Source: Stereocaulon alpinum (taxonomy: Eukaryota > Ascomycota > Lecanoromycetes > Lecanorales > Stereocaulaceae). From it: a DNA stretch of 52,770 nt. Positions 44,839-52,770 of the stretch are shown here, one piece after another. The stretch's first letter is position 1. Each line of letters starts with the position of its first letter. The notes beneath the pieces are model-generated. The model saw only the letters and a program-made list of their open reading frames with translations. It ran no database searches and was not told the DNA's origin. The DNA is taken from assembly GCA_018257865.1 (NCBI GenBank), contig JAEUBA010000134.1:1-52770 (forward strand), given 5' to 3'. The position numbers and the translations under genes were made by a program.

Positions 44839-46468
44839 TTTTCAGGAAGAGTATTTTGCTTGCTGATTTGGAAAGACAATTTGAATCTGGGCTGGAAAAG
44901 AGAAATCGGAAGTCTCGTCAGAGACCGTTCTCGAATTATAAGGCAAGCAGAAAGAAAGGTTGGGACACGGAGTGGAGAGCCTGAAACATGACCCGGCTGA
45001 AACGCGCCTCGCGGTAAACGTGACAAATGTAAGGAGTCTGGATTTTAGACTAATCTATAATTCGAGCTGCTGGAAGGTAAATTTGAGGCTATGCAAGCTG
45101 CAATAGCAAAAAATCTCTTCCCGATGATCCAAAACACGCCAGGAGCAAGGACCACATAGAAGTCCGTACCATATAGCCACAAGGCTGGAAAGGGTGTAAG
45201 GCCACCTCTCGAGAGACACCTAAAGCGGTAAACCGCCGAGTACTTATCATGCAATATTACGCAAGAGCCGATTACAGACACTACCACACCTATCGTGTGT
45301 CCCGCCTGTGAACGCTAATCAAAGCCATTGGTGTGTTACAGCCTTACGCATAGTCATGGGACATGTGCTTTCGACTTTCGCTCGGCGCTGAATCCAAAAT
45401 TATTAGGGTGGTACTTCCACTCTGCACGTAGTTGAGAGACGCCTTGCCAGCGCACCTCTTTCATAATTTGAAGTAGAATATTAGAAAGACGCCAAGGGTA
45501 TCTATATCTGTGCGACTACAGAACACTAACTGAACACTTTGGCCCCTCGAAATGCTAAATAGGCCGGTCAGAGATTTTGAAAGTCTGGCCCTCTTTGTGG
45601 CGTTCGCTTTGAATTGTCAGTGGGCTAGAACTCCGAGCACGCCGCACGGGATCCATACACTATGTGGCGATGATCCTGTATCGCTATCTCATCTCCTCTG
45701 CGATGACCAGTCAGGAGACTCATCCCAAGGTCCTCTTATCTTCGTTCGCGCCATTCAGCCATTGTAGGAAAGTGCTGGCGTCTAGCATCCTAGTGCCGTT
45801 AGAGGTTGGTTTCAACCCAAGCCGAGTCCTGACCATTAGACTTTCCATTTCAATCACTATTACCTCATGTAGGATTGAAGATAGCCAGCGACATAACGAT
45901 GTGAGCTCGGCTACTCCTGGAGTTCGATTCAGTATCAATATTAGCGACATTGGATTCACTTTGACCGCATCGACTGTTGGAGCTGGAGGGTAAGTCTTGG
46001 CGATGTAATAAGGCTACCTCGACGTTGAAAGAGTAATCCGTAACGAGTAGAGATTTGACAGCCGACTGATACCGCAATAAGCAAGGATGAAAACTGCGCT
46101 CGATTATGAATGCGCGACGGTCAGCAAGACGGACGATTCCCTATTTAACCCTCTAGTTGTAGGTTCAGGGTGCTTAAAAGCATCTCAGCCCTTTTGGCGT
46201 AGTCCAAACTATAACGTCGACATCGAGGCTACCTGAATAGGTGGAGAGCAAGTATTTGCTGACTTTTTCATCTCGCTTACGGAACGTCTGGTCTCAATCA
46301 CTTGAATGCGAATGGACCATCAAGTGCTGTGGCTCTAAAATACACCGTCTACATGGATAGTGATTCTTCCCGCGAGCGAGTCGAATTTCCCTTGAACAAA
46401 CATGTTGTATAAACTAGGAGTACACTTTACTGAGGTAAACTCCTCCCACGTCGTTCTACAACTCGTTC
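44839..46468. other. Intergenic, no gene recognised
   Basis: Short frames on both strands (for example plus 45664-45993 and minus 45720-45959) have no motif. The right end abuts the 3' end of the split rhodopsin-domain gene. Confidence 0.4.
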
Positions 46469-46942
46469 TTAGACTTGTTGATGGCTCAGTATAACTTCAC
46501 TTCCAACTCCAATAGCATCCTCTCTATGTTCCCCGGTCTTCCTGCAGGGTTCTTGTCCACTATAAGCACATGTCGTGGTACCTTCAAAGCTCCTTCTTGC
46601 AGTTGCAATTGTGTCCATTTCCATCCCCACGGTCGATAACTCTGAGCCCAACCTATCCGCACCGTCTTTGCCACCGTGGCTGCTACTTACCGAGCGCAGA
46701 GACAATCTCGACCTCAAGGAGCGTATGATCGATTCGGCGGACCAGCCAGCGAATAGCGGACGAAGTGAGGGAAGGCAAATAGCGATCATACCAACCCCTA
46801 GCTCAACCATGCCCCAGAATAGCCATAGTGACACCACCCCTATGTCGTCTGTAGCCGGAAGGCCTGCGACCGTTGTATTCTTCAGTACTGGAGGAGTATT
46901 TGTTAGTCCGTGGAGCCTTGTACTGCTGGTGATGATAGTATA
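46469..46942 (-). pseudogene. Rhodopsin-domain (PTH11-like) membrane protein, 3' part, cut by Copia
   Basis: On the minus strand, from the LTR border at 46942 to TAG at 46469, the frame reads TIITSSTRLHGLTNTPPVL, then DIGVVSLWLFWGMVELGVG and MIAICLPSLRPLFAGWS. This is the last transmembrane region of the fungal rhodopsin-domain family of integral membrane proteins. A hydrophilic tail of about 100 residues follows. The 5' part lies beyond the Copia element at 52322-52770. Joining both sides across the GTATA target site keeps one frame (PSREYTIITSS), proving they were one gene. This half has no RIP-type stops. Confidence 0.8.
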
Positions 46943-47142
46943 TGTCGGAATAACGTCGCTCCGCTCCGCAACTAGCGGCTTGGCGCCAACTCCTAGATAA
47001 AACACCATAGCTTAGCTAGCTAGATTCAATCAATCCCTAGTTTACCAAGCCCAATAGACACCCTGCCAATCAGGTTGTCCGGGGCAGGTAATAGGGGATC
47101 AAGCTACTAATCAGTATAACCTAGCAAGAGGGTGTACCGACA
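46943..47142 (+). repeat. 5' LTR of the full-length Copia element
   Basis: 200 bases, TGTCGG...ACCGACA. Unlike the element interior it keeps most CpA/TpG sites. Its sequence is related to, but not identical with, the LTRs of the short element. Confidence 0.95.
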
Positions 47143-50100
47143 CTGATCAGTTGTCGACCTCAGATTAGCAAGGTACGAATAAAAATTTCAACTTCAACAC
47201 TAAACCTCACCTGTAACACCAAGCCTTAACTGCAACGCCTAACCTCACAATAACGCAACCAGCTATAGAAGAGGAATACGGGGGGACGATAACACCGACA
47301 GGAATTATCCTTAAGGACCCTAAAAAGTCGTTAAGTACTACCCTAGGAATATTCGTTACCTAAATAATAACTTCCTACTAGAACCGCGAGGAAGAAGGCT
47401 ATAATCTATAGATAAATTTCCTCGAAGACTTCAGCGATTAGGACGAAGCTTTATTTAATAAGGTGGATAAAGTATTACTACGAAGCCTTAGGGAGCTACT
47501 TTTCAACCGCAGCGTCTTTACACCTAAGGACGGAACTTACGTCTATAAGCACCTAGCAAGGCTAGCAGTCCAACTATAGTCTAATTAGCCTGCAAACGTA
47601 CTAAAGCCAGTGAAAAAGAAGTCTAACTTCGACTCTGCTAGCAACCTCAACACGCCTAGCACGCCCGCCTTAGGAAATAATTTCAACGCGCCTGCCTTAA
47701 CCTCAGCTAAAATCGAAACACCAACTGGGACTGCTACGCTATTTGATACGATATAACAGCAATATCAACGCTCCCAGACACCCTTCCAAACGGCCCTAAT
47801 TAATAGTTTTAAGATCTCTAACGCTATCGCTAATTACTAGGAGTAAGGCCTTTCCTAAGAGCTCACCGCGTTAACTAAGCTCTATACGGAAGAGATAAAA
47901 TATAATAGAAGAAGCGACGTCTTCGACTATAAGCTGAATATATTCTTAGCTACCGCCTCTAACGCTAGGATACCGTCTACTAAGCTCTACGTAATATTTT
48001 AATTTATACTAAGCGGCGATACGCTCGATTTCTATTTTAATAATTAATCTTCCTTCTTATTAATAAATCTAGACTCCCTAAGAGTTACTTTTAAGGGAAA
48101 CTTTAAAGGAAGAGAATACTAAATCGCCCGCCTTAATAAATAGAATAGTATATCCTTGCAATAATTTATTAACCGCAGTAAAGATAAAACCTTAACGGAG
48201 TACCTAGACGCTATAATATCGAAACTAAGATAGCTATAATATAGCCTAAACGAGAGCCTTTATAGGGATAGCTTTATCTACTAGAAGATAATTACTACTT
48301 ATAAGTCTATACCTACCTATAAGATCGTCTGCCGAAAACTACTAAATACTATACAAAACCTTATTTAAGACCTCCGATTATCTATAGCCTTATAAGACCG
48401 TCGCAGCCTTATATCGCTAAGTAAAATAATATATACTAACCGCTACTACTAAAACCGTAAATCTAGCAGTCGTAACTACGAATCTAGCAGTCGCAGCTAA
48501 TTAAGATATCTAAGTAAGCTAAGATATAACTCTACTAATTCTAATAATTCTAACTGCGACTATAATTTAACGAATAAAAAGCGATACTTTATCTATAAAA
48601 AGGAAGGATATTAGTTAACTAATTACCCTAAGGAAGAACGCTAACGCAGCTTTAAGCAATACCTTACCGACGTTAAAAGCGAAAAGGAAGAAGGAAATAG
48701 CGAAGGCAGTACTAGTAAGGATACCGCTAATAATCCACCTAACTAAAATAACGGTAAGGTGTTTCTAACATTAATAGGTGTAATTAATAGTAAGGCTGTA
48801 TACTAAAAGCTAGCTAATTAGGCGACTTTATATACCGTTACTAAGGCACTATCCATCTAGGATAATATTAATATTAATATCTAGGGAGAAGCAACTTACC
48901 GCCCCGCTAAAAGATACGGCGATAACTACTTCTACGGCCTTATAATTAACACTAGCGCTACCTATAACTCCTCAGTAGGCTATAATTAATACCTAGCACT
49001 GCGGCGCGAGTAAGACGTTAATATTAACGCCGATAAGGCTAGTACCGCTAGATTTAAGTTCGGTATTAGCGAAGCCTTATCGCAAGGTACTATTACCGTC
49101 TAATTACTAATTAGTGTTATCGAATTCTATATTATCGACGCTGATATACTATTCCTTCTCTGCCTGCGAGACCTTAACTAAGTAGGTTTTTATTTTAATA
49201 ACCTTACTAATTACCTAGTTAGCGGTAATAGATAAGTCCCTATTATAAGGCTATATAGTTACCTATTCCTTACTTAGGGAACCTCGCTATCACACGCCTA
49301 TATCAATACCTATACTAATAACGGTGTTATAAGCAGCTAATTAATAGAGTAGGATCTCTAACGTCTATACCGCCGCTTCAGCTATCTATTAATAATACGC
49401 CTAGCACGCTTGCTAAAGCGCTTTAGCCACCGTTTCGACTAAGACGCTATCAATCGACTAAGTAAGTTTTACTCGACTTACTAGAAATATAGAAGATCGC
49501 TAGGAAGGTTTAAATTCACTATTAAAAATAACCTGCAATTTAATCACTCAGTAATAATTAATATTATATACTTAAATAGCCCTACCGCCCTAGTCCTATA
49601 TATAGTCGACGAGGCTATACGCTTCCAAACCGCCCGCTTTCTAAAAGATATTTCAGCGGAGACGGTCTAGGATACGCTAAGGGCCTACTAGATTAATACT
49701 TATATTAGACTACTAGATATACTAGTCTATAACGCTAGCAAGTAATTCATTAGCACTGAATTCGCCTCTAAGGTAAAGGGGATAGTAATTAAGTTAAAAT
49801 ACGTCCCGGTTAAAGTATACTACTTAATTAGTCTAGTTAAACGCTACTACGCACCTCTTAGGCGTGCTTATAATATTATCTAAAAAGACCTACTATTACT
49901 AGGTAAGTAATTCGTCTTATAAATCGCTATTAAGGTAATTAATAATATAGCTAGACCTAATAGGCTAACTCCTACGCTACTTCTATTTAGTATATTTCTA
50001 AAGCTTACTAAATTAGACCCTATATACCTATTAATTACGGAATAAGGCAAGGCTATTAAACGCGTAATAAAAGAAGCGTTAGAATTATTAGTAAAAAGAG

Positions 50101-52121
50101 ACGTTATTAAAGCCTTCCGCTACCGTAACGGTCTATAAAGCGACTCTATACTAGACGCTCCTATTAGCAGTAATATCTTAGTCTAGCGAAAAGGTAAAGG
50201 ATAGAAAGGGCCCTACTAATTACTCGCTATAGAAGATTAAGCCTATATAGTTAAACTCAGTAGCGGCCCTATAACCTTCCGAATTACCTTAGTTAAGCCT
50301 TACTTAGTTAATCCTCAGCCTCCTATAACTAAGTAACCGCCTCCTATACCCTAAGCAGACCTGCTAACTAAGGAAGCTACTGCTATACGCTAAAACCCGC
50401 AGCGATAGTGATACCTACCTGCCCGCTACGCTCACCTTACTAATAAGGAGTATTTAGATATTAAGCTATTAATAAAGCTGCGAGTAGAAGGTACTATTCG
50501 ATCGCTAAATAGCCTATTTATTAACTCTCGCCGAAAGGAAATTAACGGCCTTATTACTAAGGGAGTCTTTAAGATTATTAGTAAGTAAGATATACCGCTA
50601 TATACCCGTATCTTTAGCTACCGATTCGTCGATAATATTAAGTAGGATAGCGCTATACTATTCGAAAAGTCTAGACTAGTCGTCTAAGCTTATAATAATA
50701 AAGGTAAGAAGGAGGTACTAACGTAATCGCTAATAATTTAACGCGCTAGCTAACGCCTTATTATCTACCTTACTATAATTCTACTACGTAACCTCTGCGT
50801 ACGCGATATCTCGCAAGCTTATATATAGTCGACGTTAGTACTAAGCCGCGCCGTCTATATAAAACCGCCGTAAGGTACTAATTTAGGAGATAATATACTA
50901 AAAGTAATCCGCCTACTATATAGCGTCCCTAAGGTAGGGACGCACTAGTTTAAAACCTACTATAACTACTATACTAGTAAGCTAGGCCTTACTATCTCCT
51001 CGTTTAATCCCTACTTAATATTCTCTAAGCAGGCAATTATTAGCCTCTAGACTAACGACTTACTATTTTACGGAACAGCCGAATACCTAGAGCTGGAAGA
51101 GCAAGCACGCCTTAATACAGGCTTTCTAGCAAAGCCAATTGAAAAGCTGGACAATAAAAAAGACCTCCAATTCAACGGCACTACTATCTCTAGCAACGGC
51201 GATATTCTAAAGCTCTCCTAGCAACGGCAGTGTAGCAAAATTAACACAATCGACACCGCTAGCGATATTAAATCGCAATATATTAAGGAAAGGGCTTAAG
51301 GCGCCTATATAGCCTCTATATATTAACCGGAGATAGCCTTTACCCTGTCTAAAGCAGCCTAAATTACTCAGCTAGTAAAAGAAGACGCTGATTAGTTAAA
51401 TAAATAGTTAAATTAGTAAAAGGAGAACTACCGTAGAGGTCTATAATTCGTTAAGCTTACTCTAAAGAAGTTAAAGTTACTAGTCTTTATTAATACAGCC
51501 TTCGCTAACAACGCTGATCTTAGCTCTTAGATTAGGTACGTTATTATCCTTACTAACGAGTAATAGCTAGATAAATCGACTATTAATATTAGCGGTAATA
51601 TTATCTACTGGAGTAGTACTAAATATAAGAGAGTTATAAGATCAGTACTAGCTTTAGAGCTATATATAATAGTAGTAGGGTTCGATATTACTACTGCCCT
51701 ATAATCTACTATTAAGGGTATTACTTAGGCGAAGATACCGCTAATTCTATATACCGACTCCTACTCCCTATATAACTGTATTATACGCCTCAGTACTACC
51801 GCTAAGAAACGCCTAATAATTAATATAATAGGGCTACGGCAGTCCTATAAGAGGAGGGAGATTAATAAGGTACGGTAGATTAATAGTAATTATAACTTAG
51901 TAGATACTATAACTAAGGAGCGCTACTGCTAGGCGTTAAAGCAATTAGTAGATAGTAACGCTATTAAGTTAAAGATAAACGCTTAGGTAGAAAGAGAAGC
52001 TATAATCTAACTAATTAGGTTATAATATTACTTAGCCTTATAGGCTCGTTTCTATACTAGCTAATTACTAGATTTGGCGTTAATTAGCAGTATTTTTTCG
52101 ACTTTCTAAAACTTTTACTAG

Positions 52122-52321
52122 TGTTGGAATAACGTCGCTCCGCTCCGTAACTAGCGGCTTAGCGCTAACTCCTAGATAAAACACTATAGCTTAGCTAGCT
52201 AGATTTAATCAATCCCTAGTTTACTAAGCCTAATAGACACCCTGCTAATTAGGTTGTTTAGGGCAGGTAATAGGGGATCAAGCTACTAATCGGTACAACC
52301 TAGCAAGAGGGTGTACCGACA
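52122..52321 (+). repeat. 3' LTR of the full-length Copia element
   Basis: 200 bases, TGTTGG...ACCGACA. It aligns base for base with the 5' LTR, but many CpA/TpG sites are changed to TpA (for example tccgcaac to tccgtaac, ggcttggcgccaa to ggcttagcgctaa). Confidence 0.95.
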
Positions 52322-52770
52322 GTATACTCACGCGAAGGAGTAGAAATCTCAATAATTATTCCATTCTCGTTATACTATATGCAATTGCTCTGTTATAAAA
52401 TTAGCGACAGCGCTGGTTGCTAATAGGGAGTATAGTGGGAACCTCATAATACTCTAACGATTAGAACCCCACAAACAGCGAATTTGCGCTTCAAAGGCAA
52501 TTTTAAAGCGAATATCTAGATTTTATCTTTAGAGGTTCCCCGTGATGTATCACTGAATAGCTGTATGCGTACCATAGGTATAGGGACAAGAAGGATACCT
52601 AGGTCGACCACGACATCCGTGATCGTGTAAGTTAGGAGCAAGCGGGATGTGCCATAATTTTTCTATTGAAAAGAGGTATGATAGAATTTCATCTCTAAAC
52701 CTGCAGTACTTTAATACCCCCTCGTAAGTAACTCTAGTAAATTAGTACCTTGCAAGGCTTGATCTACCGT
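52322..52770 (-). pseudogene. Rhodopsin-domain (PTH11-like) membrane protein, 5' part, cut by Copia and partly RIP-mutated
   Basis: On the minus strand this reads LTYTITDVVVDLGILLVPIPM, a transmembrane block typical of the fungal rhodopsin domain. A likely intron follows (gtacgc at about 52565 to atctag near 52512), then IFALKLPLKRKFAVCGVLIV. Beyond this the frame contains several stops up to the GTATA site. They are consistent with C-to-T/G-to-A changes spread from the RIP-mutated element. The N-terminal helices lie past the window edge. The 3' half of the same gene is at 46469-46942. Confidence 0.7.

Larger units (their letters stand above)
46943..52321 (+). mobile_element. Full-length Ty1/Copia retrotransposon, RIP-mutated
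   Basis: This element is 5379 bases long, with LTRs at 46943-47142 and 52122-52321 and the target duplication GTATA at 46938-46942 and 52322-52326. The plus-strand polyprotein is full of stops. The gag start is near 47270 (like MTQPVEEE of the short element). A degenerate zinc knuckle lies near 48580-48650 (RYFIYKKEGY...TNYPKEER). The integrase core is at about 49540-49780 (YIVDEAIRFQTARFLKDIS, then NASKQFISTEF). Reverse transcriptase is near 50800 (VRDISQAYI, normally DVSQAY), and RNase H runs to about 52010. CpA is nearly always TpA on both strands in the interior. It inserted into a rhodopsin-domain gene on the opposite strand. Confidence 0.93.

Noticed and set aside
46943..47008. N-terminal part of the rhodopsin-domain frame inside the LTR
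   Set aside because: The residues MVFYLGVGAKPL are LTR sequence read through. The same peptide arises at the other LTR copies.

Overview
The window is chromosomal DNA of a filamentous ascomycete (Pezizomycotina). A pleosporalean Dothideomycete is my best guess, but the sequence does not prove it. The evidence is: short GT-AG introns of 47-75 bases with CTRAY-type branch sites; typical fungal genes (ERG24, ATG27, a DUF3074 protein, a (6-4) photolyase, a rhodopsin-domain membrane protein); STAND-associated N-terminal domains; and AT-rich retroelement blocks full of TAA/TAG stops and nearly free of CpA/TpG. The last is the mark of repeat-induced point mutation (RIP).

Layout. 1-8960 is a RIP-degraded nest: a Ty3/Gypsy pol remnant (1-2760), an unassigned stretch with an 84-bp tandem repeat, a second Gypsy fragment ending in a polypurine tract and LTR (about 4480-5794), and a Helitron Rep-helicase gene on the minus strand whose helicase part is cut exactly at that LTR. 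Ordinary DNA starts near 9000: a glutathione S-transferase gene, a tRNA-Arg(UCU) gene with an unusual insertion, and a broken alpha/beta-hydrolase gene. The hydrolase's 3' end is hit by a young, internally deleted Copia element (13528-15412, identical LTRs, 5-bp target duplication). After 2.7 kb of decayed sequence come the photolyase, a small membrane-protein gene, the divergent pair ATG27/ERG24, an unknown protein, and a DUF3074 (START-like) protein.

33992-40891 holds two paralogous genes on the minus strand. They share an N-terminal STAND-type helical domain, a coiled coil, a ubiquitin-like region and the same splice plan, but one ends in LIM-like CxxC knuckles and the other in C2H2-type fingers. 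Next are a frameshifted coiled-coil gene and a GPI-anchored secreted protein. The right end (46469-52770) is a rhodopsin-domain membrane-protein gene split by a full-length, RIP-mutated Copia element (46943-52321, target duplication GTATA).

The main points for a second look are: (1) the tRNA-Arg gene, in which removing a 51-base GT-AG intron-like segment between positions 26 and 27 restores a perfect cloverleaf; (2) the tail-swapped STAND-type pair; (3) a 184-bp tandem duplication across an exon/intron border in one of them, which copies splice sites; and (4) the contrast between one RIP-mutated and one pristine Copia relative in the same 40 kb. All translations and splice sites were read by eye. 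No database search was possible.
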